The notes below the pieces were generated by a model. That model did no database searches. It was given only the letters and a program-made list of their open reading frames with translations, and was not told where the DNA came from. Shown here piece by piece: positions 26,235 through 34,724 of a stretch of 64,000 nucleotides of DNA (its first letter is position 1; each line of letters opens with the position of its first letter). Origin of the DNA: Streptomyces sp. BK340 (GTDB lineage Bacteria > Actinomycetota > Actinomycetes > Streptomycetales > Streptomycetaceae); assembly GCF_007827595.1 (NCBI RefSeq), contig NZ_VISR01000021.1, positions 1-64,000 of the forward strand, given 5' to 3'. The position numbers and the translations under genes were made by a program.

Positions 26235-26271
26235 AAAGGCGTTGAAGGGACAATGATCAAGCTGGTAACTT
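26235..26271 (+). promoter_or_regulatory. Promoter of attenuator cassette A (WhiB7-like)
   Basis: GAAAGGCG is followed by TTGAAG (26242-26247) as -35 and, 18 bp on, TAACTT (26266-26271) as -10. An A-rich tetrad about 3-4 bp before the -35 is the feature that WhiB7/WblC-dependent promoters share. From the -10 to the leader ribosome binding site this copy aligns without gaps with cassette B (38 bp), supporting the assignment. Confidence 0.5.
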
Positions 26272-26308
26272 GCGGTTGACCGTGACACCGCCCGAGGAGG
26301 TGAGACCC

Positions 26309-26362
26309 GTGAACGCTGTATCGACGTGGGTGCTCCCCCTATCTCTCACGGCCGGCGATTGA
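26309..26362 (+). CDS. Leader peptide A (17 aa), attenuator control
   Basis: The short frame encodes MNAVSTWVLPLSLTAGD (GTG start). Its ribosome binding site GAGGAGG at 26294-26300 lies 8 nt upstream and is far stronger than those of most genes here. The stop codon is 3 nt before a large hairpin that covers the next start. Eleven of 17 residues, including the core WVLPL, are shared with the leader at 45984. Role by inference: a ribosome stalled here opens the hairpin and turns on the hydrolase gene. Confidence 0.75.
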   Translation: MNAVSTWVLPLSLTAGD

Positions 26363-26365
26363 CGT

Positions 26366-26417
26366 AGGTGTCGCCGGGAGCGCCTCGACAACAAGGCACT
26401 CCCGAAGGGCAACACCT
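26366..26417 (+). promoter_or_regulatory. Translational attenuator hairpin A
   Basis: Stem: AGGTGT, GCC, GGGAG, GCCT on the 5' side pair with AGGC, CTCCC, GGC, ACACCT on the 3' side, with a bulge and single mismatches and an 8-nt loop. The 3' side contains the putative Shine-Dalgarno GAAGGG (26404-26409) and ends exactly at the GTG start of the hydrolase. The stem bases are the same as in cassette B; only the loop and the bulge differ. Confidence 0.75.
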
Positions 26418-27182
26418 GTGCACTCTCTCCAGTTCACCGCCGAGTCGTCGTCGAACGGCGTGATCGAGCGCGACTTCACCGTGAGCGAGGTCCCCGGCGT
26501 CCTCTGGTCGCCGGCCTCCGGCGCCGATCGCGCGCCCTTGGTCCTGATGGGCCACGGCGGCGGCAATCACAAGAAGCATCCGGCGATGTCGGGCCGGGCC
26601 CGGCGCCTGGTGACCGGTTGCGGCTTCCATGCCGCGGTCATCGACGCGCCCGGACACGGTGACCGGCCGCGCACGGCACACGACGAGGCAGAGATCGCCG
26701 AGCTGTTCCGGGCGAGGGCGGCCGGCGAGCCGGAAGGCCCGATCGTCGTCCGCTACAACGCCCACCTGGCTCAGCTCGCCGTACCCGAGTACCTGGCGAC
26801 GCTCGACGCTCTGCAGGGGCTTCCCGAGATCGGCACCGACGGGCCGGTCGGCTACTGGGGCATCAACATGGGCACCGCGATCGGCATTCCGTTCGTCGCG
26901 GCCGAACCCAGGATCACCGCCGCGGTCTTCGGGCAGCACTGGCCCGATGTCCTGGCCGAGAGGGCGAAGCAGATCACCATCCCGATCGAGTTCGACATGC
27001 AGTGGGACGACGAGCACATCTCGCGCGAGGAGGGTCTCGCGCTGTTCGACGCCTTCGCCTCGAAGGAGAAGTCGTTGCACGTGAACTCGGGCAAGCACAA
27101 GGAGCTGCCCCGGTTCGAGGTCGACAGCGCGGTCAGGTTCTTCGCCCGGCATCTCGGCGGAGCGGTCACCGCGTCGGCCTGA
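26418..27182 (+). CDS. Alpha/beta-hydrolase under leader-peptide control
   Basis: A 254-residue hydrolase of dienelactone-hydrolase-like build. LVLMGHGGGNHKKHPAMSGR is the oxyanion loop, HAAVIDAPGHGDRP the next strand and turn, and VGYWGINMGTAIGIPFVAAE the nucleophile elbow. In that elbow the residue expected to be Ser is Asn, which would disable normal serine-hydrolase chemistry unless another residue serves. FDMQWDDEHISREEGLALFD and LHVNSGKHKELPRF would hold the Asp and His. Start at GTG 26418, directly at the foot of the attenuator stem. Control by a drug-type attenuator suggests a protective role, for example drug hydrolysis or binding; the actual substrate is unknown. Confidence 0.8.
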   Translation: MHSLQFTAESSSNGVIERDFTVSEVPGVLWSPASGADRAPLVLMGHGGGNHKKHPAMSGRARRLVTGCGFHAAVIDAPGHGDRPRTAHDEAEIAELFRARAAGEPEGPIVVRYNAHLAQLAVPEYLATLDALQGLPEIGTDGPVGYWGINMGTAIGIPFVAAEPRITAAVFGQHWPDVLAERAKQITIPIEFDMQWDDEHISREEGLALFDAFASKEKSLHVNSGKHKELPRFEVDSAVRFFARHLGGAVTASA

Positions 27183-27391
27183 CGTGAGCGGTAGGGGAGG
27201 CGGCGGCCCAGGCGCACGGTCCCGGAAGTCGAGGCGTACAACTCCCGGGCGGCGCTGGGCAGCCGCGTTCGGCTCAGGGCACGGGCCTTCGGCGCCAGAA
27301 CGCCGCGCCGTGCTTCCGCTCCCGATCGATCCGGCCAGGCCCGGCCAGGCCTTCGGGTGATGCTGTCAGCGGTGGCTGGCAACATGTCCGT

Positions 27392-28636
27392 ATGACTCGC
27401 AAGGATCTTGACGCTCTGTTCGCTTCCCCCGCGGCCCTGCTCGCCGTCGGCCCCGAGGGCGTTCGGGACCTGCCCGCCACAGGTGGTGGAGCGGGCCGCG
27501 AGGCCTACGCCCAGGCCGTCACGATCCTCGACGGGGCCGAGGTGTCCCGGGCTGAGTTCGCCTCGTGGCTGCACTTCGGCGCGAAGGTCCTGGGCCACGA
27601 CGCCTACGCCGGCCTGGTCGCCGAAGCCGCGCCGGGCATGCCGTGGCGAACCGTCTGGGCGTGGTGGCGGCCGGTCGGCGCCTACCGGGCGAAGCCGAAC
27701 TTGAGCGGGGACGCCGGTGTCGAGGTCCACGAGGCGCCGGACGGCCGTCTTCTGCTGAAGCTGTGGTCGCAGTGGACCCAGGCGCACTGGCTCGATCCGG
27801 CCACCGGCATACGCGTGCCTGCCCCCGCGGACGGCGAGTTCACAGAGCGGCCCTACGACGCCCCGGTCGAGGGGCCGGTCCTCTTCGACCCGGACGACGA
27901 CCAAGGCCTCCACCAGCCCGACACCTGGGAGGAGCCCGTGCCCCTCGGCGGCGACCGAGTCATGTTCTTCGAGCCGCGCGGCGTCGTGGTCCTGGAGCGC
28001 AATGGCGCGGCGACCGACGGGCCGACGGACTCCGGAGCCGTCTCCTGGGGCGAGGGCGGCCCATGGTTCACAGGGCCGACGGCAGCCGAAGTCCCTCTGG
28101 ACGCCGCCCGCCTCGAGGAGGCGTTCGATACGGACGGGATGGTGCTGCTGACCCAGGATCAACTGCCCGCCGCGCTGACTCACGTGCCCACACGAGAGCT
28201 GGCCGTCACCGCGGGGCTGCCGAAGTGGTTCGCCGCAGGAGTCGCCACGTTCACCCTGGCCTGGAGCGACGGGAAAGCGCACGGTCTGGAGCCCGATGAG
28301 AACGGCCTGCTGCACCTGGGCACCTTCGAGCTGGCGTACGCCGACACCGGCCGGGTGCTCGTCCATCCCGAGACGGGCACGGTGTCGATGGTTCGCAACG
28401 GCCAGGGGCCGTTCCCCTTCGCCCGGGACACCGAGACCTTCGTGCGGCTGCTGGAGACCGTGTACCGATTCATGGGCGCCTGCTGGAACCCGTACCCCGG
28501 CGAGTACGGCGAGCGGGACTTCCTGAGTGAAGTTGCCGCCCTCGAACCGCTCTCAGTGGACGAGGAGACGCCCGCGCACAGCGTCTGGGAGCACCTGTTC
28601 GCAGCCATCGTCGAACTCAGCCCGTGGGGCTTCTGA
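27392..28636 (+). CDS. SUKH-4-type immunity protein
   Basis: A 414-residue protein. The C-terminal part (GLPKWFAAGVATFTLAWSDG, then LLHLGTFELAYADTGRVLVH and TETFVRLLETVYRF) fits SUKH-4, a family of immunity proteins against polymorphic nucleic-acid-attacking toxins. The N-terminal 190 residues, with SRAEFASWLHFGAKVLGHDA and WRTVWAWWRPVGAY, form another domain often found with it in Streptomyces. No toxin gene is nearby, so it may be an orphan immunity gene that protects against neighbouring strains. Start ATG 27392; no strong ribosome binding site is visible. Confidence 0.65.
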   Translation: MTRKDLDALFASPAALLAVGPEGVRDLPATGGGAGREAYAQAVTILDGAEVSRAEFASWLHFGAKVLGHDAYAGLVAEAAPGMPWRTVWAWWRPVGAYRAKPNLSGDAGVEVHEAPDGRLLLKLWSQWTQAHWLDPATGIRVPAPADGEFTERPYDAPVEGPVLFDPDDDQGLHQPDTWEEPVPLGGDRVMFFEPRGVVVLERNGAATDGPTDSGAVSWGEGGPWFTGPTAAEVPLDAARLEEAFDTDGMVLLTQDQLPAALTHVPTRELAVTAGLPKWFAAGVATFTLAWSDGKAHGLEPDENGLLHLGTFELAYADTGRVLVHPETGTVSMVRNGQGPFPFARDTETFVRLLETVYRFMGACWNPYPGEYGERDFLSEVAALEPLSVDEETPAHSVWEHLFAAIVELSPWGF

Positions 28637-28799
28637 CACCGGACGCCCCGGCACGGGACGGCCGGGCGGGGACGCCGGCCCGAGCATGGTGTGCAGCAGG
28701 TGACCATGTGATGCCGGGGCTCTCGGGTCACACGGCTCTCTCGACTAGAGCCTGTTTCTGGAGTGGATCACGTATTGATGTACTGACCCGGGAGGGCCA

Positions 28800-28841
28800 T
28801 ATGCTGCACTCGTATGAAGGATCTTGGTAGTCAGATCGCGT
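28800..28841 (+). repeat. 42-bp repeat, copy 1: leaderless promoter and gene start
   Basis: This stretch is identical to 32521-32562. It includes TATGCT, a good -10 only 8 nt before the methyltransferase ATG at 28814, so the transcript probably starts at or near the start codon, followed by the first nine codons (MKDLGSQIA). Confidence 0.8.
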
Positions 28842-29461
28842 ACTGGGACGGCGTGGGTGCGACGAAGACGTTCACCCATCCAGTGAATCTCAGCTGGCTG
28901 GCGGGGGTGGACCGGGACGCTCGGGTCCTGGACTACGGCTGTGGATACGGTCGTGTCATGGCCGAACTGAGCGAGCACGGCTTCCGCGATGTCTCCGGTG
29001 TGGACTTGTCTCCCGCACTCATCGAGCGGGGCCGCCAGTTTCGTTCCGACCTGCGCTTCGCTGTCCTGGAGTCCCCACCGGACCTGATTGACGCCTCGGG
29101 GAGCTTCGATGTCGTCCTGCTGTTCGCAGTGCTGACGTGTATCCCCGACACCCATGCTCAGCGGGCGCTGGTCCGCGAGCTCAACCGCGTCCTCGCGCCT
29201 GGTGGGCTCCTGTACGTCAGCGACATGGTCCTACAGGACGATGAGCGAAACCACAGCCGCTACGCGGCCTACGCCCGGCAATTCGGCACACCGTACGGGG
29301 TGTTCGCCACGGACGACGGTGCGGTGTGCCGACACCACGACATGGCGGAGCTGCGCGCTCTGCTGTCGGATTTCGACCTGGTGGACGAGCGCGGGATCGA
29401 GGTGGCCACGATGAACGGCCACCTGTCGCAGGCGGTGCAGCTGCTGGCCCGCAAGCGATAA
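28814..29461 (+). CDS. Class I SAM-dependent methyltransferase
   Basis: A 215-residue methyltransferase. RVLDYGCGYGRVMAELSEHG is motif I (SAM binding), FRDVSGVDLSPALIERGRQF contains the acidic motif II, FDVVLLFAVLTCIPD motif III-IV, and LNRVLAPGGLLYVSDMVLQD motif V. It is a complete Rossmann-fold enzyme of small-molecule type. The substrate cannot be deduced. It has no ribosome binding site and a -10 element 8 nt before the ATG, so it is likely translated from a leaderless mRNA. A 5' fragment of the same gene sits at 32521. Confidence 0.85.
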   Translation: MKDLGSQIAYWDGVGATKTFTHPVNLSWLAGVDRDARVLDYGCGYGRVMAELSEHGFRDVSGVDLSPALIERGRQFRSDLRFAVLESPPDLIDASGSFDVVLLFAVLTCIPDTHAQRALVRELNRVLAPGGLLYVSDMVLQDDERNHSRYAAYARQFGTPYGVFATDDGAVCRHHDMAELRALLSDFDLVDERGIEVATMNGHLSQAVQLLARKR

Positions 29462-29673
29462 CGGTCACAGCCACGCATGGCGCTGTAGTTCAAGCCTATG
29501 ACGGCGCCGTACCCAGGACTCCGCCGTCCGGCCCATCAAGACCACCGGTCATGACGCCGAAAGAGATCGAGCGGAGTCGCCCTTCCGCGCGTTCCCGGCA
29601 TGACTCTGCGCTCACGCAGCCCCGATACCTGCAGTGCCGTCCCTCGGCGGCCGAGGCCCACAGGAGACCCTGC

Positions 29674-31155
29674 ATGCCCGTACGCCTGCCCATGACCACC
29701 ACCGCTGCCGTTGCCGCCGCGCTCCTGCTCACTGCGCTCACCGGCGCGGCTCCTGCCGCAGCCGACCATGCTCGCGGCAGTGCACTGCTGGACAGGGTGA
29801 CCTTCGGTGACCCGTACGCCAACTGCACCATCGGTGCCAGGTCCCCCGGCAGCGTCGTCTACCCCGGCACCGAGGTCGAGCCGTACCTCTCCGTCGATCC
29901 GCGTGATCCGAAGCGCGTGGTCACCGTGTTCCAGCAGGACCGTTGGTCAGACGGCGGCGCGCGCGGACTGGCGGCCGGCTGGACGAAGGACGGCCGGACC
30001 TTCCACGAGAACACGCTGCCCTTCAGCGCGTGCGCGCCGGGCGGCGCGGACTACGAGCGGGCCACCGACCCCTGGGTAAGCACCGGGCCGGACGGCACCG
30101 TCTACGCCAGTGGGGAAGGCGTCGACTTCACGAAGAGCACGCGCAGCGCCCTCCTGGCCGTCACGTCCCACAACGGCGGCCGCACCTGGGAGAACCTCAC
30201 CACCACGCACGTCGACGAAGAGCCGTTCTTCAACGACAAGCCCTCGATCACCGCCGACCCGATCCACCGGGGCACGGCCTACCAGGTCTGGGACCGCCTC
30301 GACAACAATCCTCCAGGACCGAGTTCGATCGACGGTCCGGGCTACATCTCCCTCACCCGGGACGGGGGCCGTACCTGGAGCCACGCACGCCTGTTCGTGG
30401 ACACCAGCACCGTGCCCAACACGCAGACCATCGGCCATGTGATCGTCGTCAACCCGCGCACCGGCACGCTGTACGACTTCTTCGACTGGATCACTTCCTC
30501 CGACGACCTGAGCACCGTCACCGAGGCCCACTACGCCGTGGTGACCTCAACCGACGGCGGCAGGTCCTGGAGTGCTCCGACCACCGTGGCCCGGGACACC
30601 TCTGTGCCGGAGGTCGATCCGAACGACCCCGCCAAGACGCTGCGCGCGGCATCCACACTCCCCAGCCCCGCCATCGATCCCAGGACCGGCGCGCTGTACA
30701 TGGCCTACGAGGGCTCGGACTTCTCCGACGGCGCGTACAACTCGGTCCAATTGGTGCGCTCCACCGACGGCGGGCGCACCTGGAGCCGGACTCCGGCGCT
30801 CATCAGCCCCAAGGGCGTGCCTGCCTTCTCACCGTCGATCGCCGTCGACAAGCGGGGCACGGTCGCGCTCACCTACTACGACCTGCGCTTCCTCAAGCCC
30901 GGCAACACAACCACACTGCCCACCGCCTATCAGCTGGCCACCCTTCCGGACGGTGACCCGGGCCGCCGCTCAGAGCGACGCATCTCCCGGATCTTCGACT
31001 GGCTGCAGGCGCCCAACGCCGGGGGCTATTTCCTCGGAGACTACCAGGGTCTGGCCGCCGCCGGCAACGGGGTACGGGCAGTGCTGACCGAGACCAACTC
31101 CGGCGCTCCGCACAACCGCACGGACGTGTACAGCGGTAGCCTGCGTACGCGCTGA
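29674..31155 (+). CDS. Secreted sialidase-like (BNR repeat) protein
   Basis: A 493-residue exported protein. ATG 29674, preceded by CAGGAGA, starts a clear signal peptide (TTTAAVAAALLLTALTGAAP, cleaved after AAA). The mature part holds four Asp-box motifs of the S-x-D-G-G-x-T/S-W type (SHNGGRTWE, TRDGGRTWS, STDGGRSWS, STDGGRTWS), the mark of six-bladed sialidase-like propellers. DFFDWITSSDDLSTVTEAHY and SPSIAVDKRGTVALTYYDLR are further blade parts. It could be an exo-glycosidase or a carbohydrate-binding protein; the sialidase active-site Arg triad cannot be assigned with confidence. Confidence 0.8.
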   Translation: MPVRLPMTTTAAVAAALLLTALTGAAPAAADHARGSALLDRVTFGDPYANCTIGARSPGSVVYPGTEVEPYLSVDPRDPKRVVTVFQQDRWSDGGARGLAAGWTKDGRTFHENTLPFSACAPGGADYERATDPWVSTGPDGTVYASGEGVDFTKSTRSALLAVTSHNGGRTWENLTTTHVDEEPFFNDKPSITADPIHRGTAYQVWDRLDNNPPGPSSIDGPGYISLTRDGGRTWSHARLFVDTSTVPNTQTIGHVIVVNPRTGTLYDFFDWITSSDDLSTVTEAHYAVVTSTDGGRSWSAPTTVARDTSVPEVDPNDPAKTLRAASTLPSPAIDPRTGALYMAYEGSDFSDGAYNSVQLVRSTDGGRTWSRTPALISPKGVPAFSPSIAVDKRGTVALTYYDLRFLKPGNTTTLPTAYQLATLPDGDPGRRSERRISRIFDWLQAPNAGGYFLGDYQGLAAAGNGVRAVLTETNSGAPHNRTDVYSGSLRTR

Positions 31156-31240
31156 CGGTACAGGAGCTGGTGAGGGCGGGCGTGCAGGCAGTGCCGTCCG
31201 GGGCATCTCACACCCCGGTGCGACCGGCTCCTCGGCGACA

Positions 31241-31288
31241 CCGGCTCCGGATCCGGCCGGCTTCTGGTGGCCCCGGCCCCGGAGCCGG
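31241..31288. terminator. Inverted repeat, probable bidirectional terminator
   Basis: CCGGCTCCGG (31241) and CCGGAGCCGG (31279) form a perfect 10-bp stem between two convergent genes, the sialidase-like gene and the hypothetical gene on the minus strand. There is no U-tract, as is usual in Streptomyces. Confidence 0.5.
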
Positions 31289-31305
31289 GCGACGCCCCAG
31301 CCGAA

Positions 31306-31785
31306 TCACCTGCCTGGGAGGGATGCCTGCCGGGCAAGGAACTCCTCGAACGCCGCCTTCTGCTTCGGATCCATGAAGCCCTGGCGGACTGTGCGGGCCT
31401 GCTCCTGGAGCCAGTGCGCTTCGTCGGGGTCCAGCAGCTCGGCGACCACCACGCCTTGGCGAGCAACCGCCGTGCGCCCTCCTACGCGACGACGAAAAAG
31501 CGTGAACGCACCGAATTCCGCCGGGTGGCCCAGTTCCGGCTCCTCCCCCACAGCTTGCTCCTCTTCCTCTTCCTCAGCGACACTCGTCGGGTAGGCGGAG
31601 GGTGCCCAATGCTCCCAGAGCGCCAACGTGGCCGCGGGCACCAGCACCGCGCGTTCCGCCTCTTCACGCCCCTCCCACATGAACGTGACAGAGACGGGCT
31701 CGCCGATCACCTCGGCCAACCCGAGCACCTTCTCCATCTCATCGTTGATCGGGTACCCCACCACTACATCGATCTGTATGCCCAT
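31306..31785 (-). CDS. Hypothetical acidic protein, 159 aa
   Basis: ATG 31785 gives MGIQIDVVVGYPINDEMEKV, a clean beginning; the 20 codons upstream are basic and unlike the rest. VTFMWEGREEAERAVLVPAA and LALWEHWAPSAYPTSV precede a run of six glutamates. The C-terminal half is helical (DPDEAHWLQEQARTVRQGF). It is soluble. No family recognised, but codon use and the ordered structure indicate a real gene. Confidence 0.6.
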   Translation of the reverse strand: MGIQIDVVVGYPINDEMEKVLGLAEVIGEPVSVTFMWEGREEAERAVLVPAATLALWEHWAPSAYPTSVAEEEEEEQAVGEEPELGHPAEFGAFTLFRRRVGGRTAVARQGVVVAELLDPDEAHWLQEQARTVRQGFMDPKQKAAFEEFLARQASLPGR

Positions 31786-31913
31786 GGTGCCCGAGGCTAC
31801 TGACCGCTTCCGACAAGCCAGTCCAAGGCGGGGCATCTTCCTCACGCCACCCAGACCGCCAACGTCCGCTCGATGCGCCTCGCGGCGAAGCTGCAGGCGG
31901 CTAGCGTGTCCGG

Positions 31914-32408
31914 ATGCCGACTGTGAATCTGCGTCATTCGGTCCGCGCGATCATCCTCGACGAGGACGAGCGAATCCTTCTCTGTCGGTTCGCGATTCCG
32001 GAGCCGGCAGGAACCGTGGTGTGGGCGACTCCCGGCGGCGGAATCGAGCCGGGCGAGACGCCGCTTGCCGCGCTGAGGCGCGAACTCCAGGAAGAGGTCG
32101 GTCTTGCCGTCCCAACCGATCCACCGCACGTCTGGCACCAGGAAGTCGTAGCCCCTGGGCACGCCAAGGGCTACGACGGCGTCATCAACGACTACTTCCT
32201 CGTACGCACTCCCCCGTTCGAGCCACGCGGAGCCCTGTCCGACGACCAGCTCGCCGCGGAGAACATCAGCGGTCTGCGGTGGTGGCACCCGCGCGAGATC
32301 GCTTCCTATGACGGAACCGACCTGTTCTCCCCTCGTGACCTCGCGACCTTCTTGACAGCATTGATCACCGCTGGTGCTCCGTCTGCGCCCATCCACCTAG
32401 GTCTGTGA
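31914..32408 (+). CDS. NUDIX hydrolase
   Basis: A 164-residue NUDIX protein. The Nudix box reads GGGIEPGETPLAALRREL followed by QEEVGL, with every conserved Gly, Glu and Arg in place, so the pyrophosphohydrolase centre is intact. The N-terminal VRAIILDEDERILLCRF is the first strand pair of the fold. Relatives hydrolyse nucleotide sugars, oxidised nucleotides or capped RNA; which of these applies is not visible. The start ATG is near the likely transcription start, with no clear ribosome binding site. Confidence 0.85.
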   Translation: MPTVNLRHSVRAIILDEDERILLCRFAIPEPAGTVVWATPGGGIEPGETPLAALRRELQEEVGLAVPTDPPHVWHQEVVAPGHAKGYDGVINDYFLVRTPPFEPRGALSDDQLAAENISGLRWWHPREIASYDGTDLFSPRDLATFLTALITAGAPSAPIHLGL

Positions 32409-32520
32409 ACAGACACTCTCTTCCTGGGGCGTGGAGGACCCGCTTCTGCGCCAGGCGCCGGACACGTAGTGCTGGGGCCTCGCATGCACCCGCGGCAGAT
32501 GTGGGACCCCGGAAGCGCCG

Positions 32521-32695
32521 TATGCTGCACTCGTATGAAGGATCTTGGTAGTCAGATCGCGTTGCGGCCCGAACTCTCTGCCGGCTCGGGACCCATGACT
32601 TCCTGGACCTCCAGGAAACAGCCCCGGTCAACGGGGCGACGTGCTCGTCATGAGCCTGATGCACACGGCCGGCCCGTACGCCTGACCAGCTGACT
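32521..32695 (+). pseudogene. Repeat copy 2: 5' fragment of the methyltransferase gene
   Basis: The first 42 bp (32521-32562) are identical to the promoter and first nine codons of the methyltransferase at 28814. The match stops abruptly in the tenth codon, and the frame continues into unrelated sequence and soon ends. Downstream, another frame (GDVLVMSLMHTAGPYA, stop) looks like the tail of a different lost gene. The promoter may still be active and could read into the next gene. Confidence 0.7.
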
Positions 32696-32702
32696 GCGCC
32701 GT

Positions 32703-33665
32703 ATGAGCCAACCAGCCACCACGCGAGGAGATCGATCATTGTTCCGATGGTCCGCCGCCCTGAACCAGGCCGGCGTCAGCGATCAGGAGATGCGGCGCGC
32801 CTACGACGTCCAGCGCAAGCTCGTACGGAGCTACCGCCGTGAGGAGTACCTCGCCGCTCGCCTGCTGCTTCCCGCCGGACTTCGCCCGTACGTCCTGGCC
32901 GCAGTTGCCTTCATGCACGAAACGGACCGTCGCATCGACCTCGGAGACGTCAGTGCTCGGAACGAGGCTCTCCGCTCCTGGAACAGCGAGGTGAGGGCGG
33001 TCCTGGACGGCGCGAAAACCGACCAGGACACGCTCCGCGCCCTGGAAGACACGGTGCGGCGCCATGCGCAGATGGCCGAGCGTGTGCGCGACTTCCTTGA
33101 CGGAACTCCCGTCGAGGCGGCCTGGCGCGGCTTCGAGAGCGAGGCCGAGTTGCAGACTTACGTGGACCGCTACTCGATGCCGGCCCTGATGCTCACGGCC
33201 TGCCTCATAGGCCCACTTCCAGGGGCTGCACAGTACGAGGCGTTCGAGCAAGGGTGCCGCAAGCTCATCGAGGCGATGCAGCGCATCGACTTCCTGGCCG
33301 ACTTGCCCGAGGACCTGCAGCAGGGTCATATCGGCGTTCCCCGGGACGAGCTGCTGCGTCGGGGGCTGGACGTTGAGGATCTTCGTGAGCGGCCCGAGGC
33401 ATGCATGCCCGCGATGGAGAAGGTGGTGAACGCCCAAGCGGCTCTTGCTGATCAAGTGTTCTCGCAGGCGCGGGAGCTGCCCGCGCTCGTGGAGCCGCAC
33501 TATCGCCCGTTCCTGCGCGCCCTGATGGCCGTCCAGAGACTGCGTCTTCAGGCGGTCGAGGCCGCTGGTGGCTCTGTCCTCAAGAACGGGGCGCGCCCAG
33601 CCGCTTCAGCGACTCTGAGGATCCTCTGGCAGGAGTATCGGGCGTTCAGGAAGCTTCAGCGCTGA
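32703..33665 (+). CDS. Squalene/phytoene-synthase family protein, atypical
   Basis: A 320-residue all-helical protein like head-to-head prenyl synthases. REEYLAARLLLPAGLRPYVL and AAVAFMHETDRRIDLGD match the helix that normally carries the first DxxxD; here it reads HETDRRID. MQRIDFLADLPEDLQQGHIG and VPRDELLRRG match the second motif (usually NxxxDxxED). Residues for metal binding are partly changed, so the reaction may differ from squalene or phytoene synthesis, or the protein may be inactive. No other terpene gene is next to it; the nearest P450 is 8 kb away. Start ATG 32703. Confidence 0.7.
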   Translation: MSQPATTRGDRSLFRWSAALNQAGVSDQEMRRAYDVQRKLVRSYRREEYLAARLLLPAGLRPYVLAAVAFMHETDRRIDLGDVSARNEALRSWNSEVRAVLDGAKTDQDTLRALEDTVRRHAQMAERVRDFLDGTPVEAAWRGFESEAELQTYVDRYSMPALMLTACLIGPLPGAAQYEAFEQGCRKLIEAMQRIDFLADLPEDLQQGHIGVPRDELLRRGLDVEDLRERPEACMPAMEKVVNAQAALADQVFSQARELPALVEPHYRPFLRALMAVQRLRLQAVEAAGGSVLKNGARPAASATLRILWQEYRAFRKLQR

Positions 33666-33823
33666 GGCGTAGAAGCAGTGCGCGGACTCCGTGCGCTCGC
33701 TGACCCTCAACGGTGCTGCAGACGTCCTGGCAACGCCAGGCAGAGCCACGTCAGGGCGGCGTCAGTGGGGTCTGCCAATGTTGTTCACGTGAACGGCGCG
33801 GGTCACTCCGAAGCCGGGAGCAG

Positions 33824-33921
<98 letters not shown>

Positions 33922-33984
33922 GTAAGTCCAACGAGGCGATGGGGGCGGCGGCGTACTACACGTGCGGCTTCGCGGGTTGTTTCG

Positions 33985-34190
33985 TCAGTCCGAGTTGGCC
34001 CACAGCAGCACTCCCGGCCCATCCGGCGTGATCACCGGGCTCCATGACTCATCAGCGTCACGGATTCGGCTGTCGTCCAGTCTCAAGGAATGCCGCTCCT
34101 CAGCGTGTCCGTCGAATGACCAGAAGAACCAGAGGTCTCCCACCGGCGGCACGGCGGATTCCGCACTGTTCTGCGTCCTGTGCGTTGCCT
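33985..34190 (-). pseudogene. Protein-like fragment on the minus strand
   Basis: The minus strand encodes VGDLWFFWSFDGHAEERHSL and SWSPVITPDGPGVLLWANSD before a TGA at 33985. The aromatic, patterned sequence is unlike random high-GC translation. There is no ATG; a GTG about 54 codons from the end lacks a ribosome binding site. It is probably the tail of a lost gene, or a very small gene. Family unknown. Confidence 0.35.
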
Positions 34191-34234
34191 TAGCGTTCCG
34201 ACGCCAGTCGCCACCATTACTCAGGAGGGGACAC

Positions 34235-34666
34235 GTGCGCAGCTTCAGGCGAATGACCGCAACCGCCGCAGCCTCCCTGACTCTGGCCGCCGGCCTTATC
34301 GGGCCAGCTGCCGGAGCACACGCAGCAACTACCGACTACGCGTGCCGCGGCTCGGACGTGCATGCCGACGGCCTGTACGTGCACACCTGCATCAACTGGT
34401 ACATGGGCCAGAGCAACCCCGTCCGGGGCACAGCGAGCACCCACGGCAGCAACAACACGTCCATCACGCTGTGCGTCCACCTCCTCAACCAAAATCTGCA
34501 AGAGGTGGCCGGCTCGAAGAGATGCAGCACGGTCTCGGGGTCGTCCGGGTTCGTTCAGGGCACGTCGGTGAACCAGCCCTGCGACGGCACGAATTACTAC
34601 GCCGAGTCGTGGTTCACCTCTCCGACCTACTACTACGGCGGCATGGGCCCTGGCGTCGTGTGCTGA
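34235..34666 (+). CDS. Small secreted cysteine-containing protein
   Basis: A 143-residue exported protein. GTG 34235 follows CAGGAGGGG at the right distance. Residues 1-30 are a signal peptide (RMTATAAASLTLAAGLIGPA, ending AHA-A). The mature part is rich in Tyr, Ser, Thr and Asn, with about six Cys in pairs suited to disulfides (DYACRGSDVHADG, VHTCINWYMGQ, CVHLLNQ, RCSTVSGSS, QPCDGTNYYAESWF, and a C-terminal Cys). No family recognised; codon use supports a real, well-expressed gene. Confidence 0.7.
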   Translation: MRSFRRMTATAAASLTLAAGLIGPAAGAHAATTDYACRGSDVHADGLYVHTCINWYMGQSNPVRGTASTHGSNNTSITLCVHLLNQNLQEVAGSKRCSTVSGSSGFVQGTSVNQPCDGTNYYAESWFTSPTYYYGGMGPGVVC

Positions 34667-34724
34667 GCGTGGAGAAGTTGACGTGCCGTGACGGGACGCT
34701 CTGACGCGACTGGAGGCAGCGGAC

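Noticed and set aside
28741..28780. GAGCCTGTTTCTGGAG resembling an insertion-sequence end
   Set aside because: No partner inverted repeat or target duplication was found.
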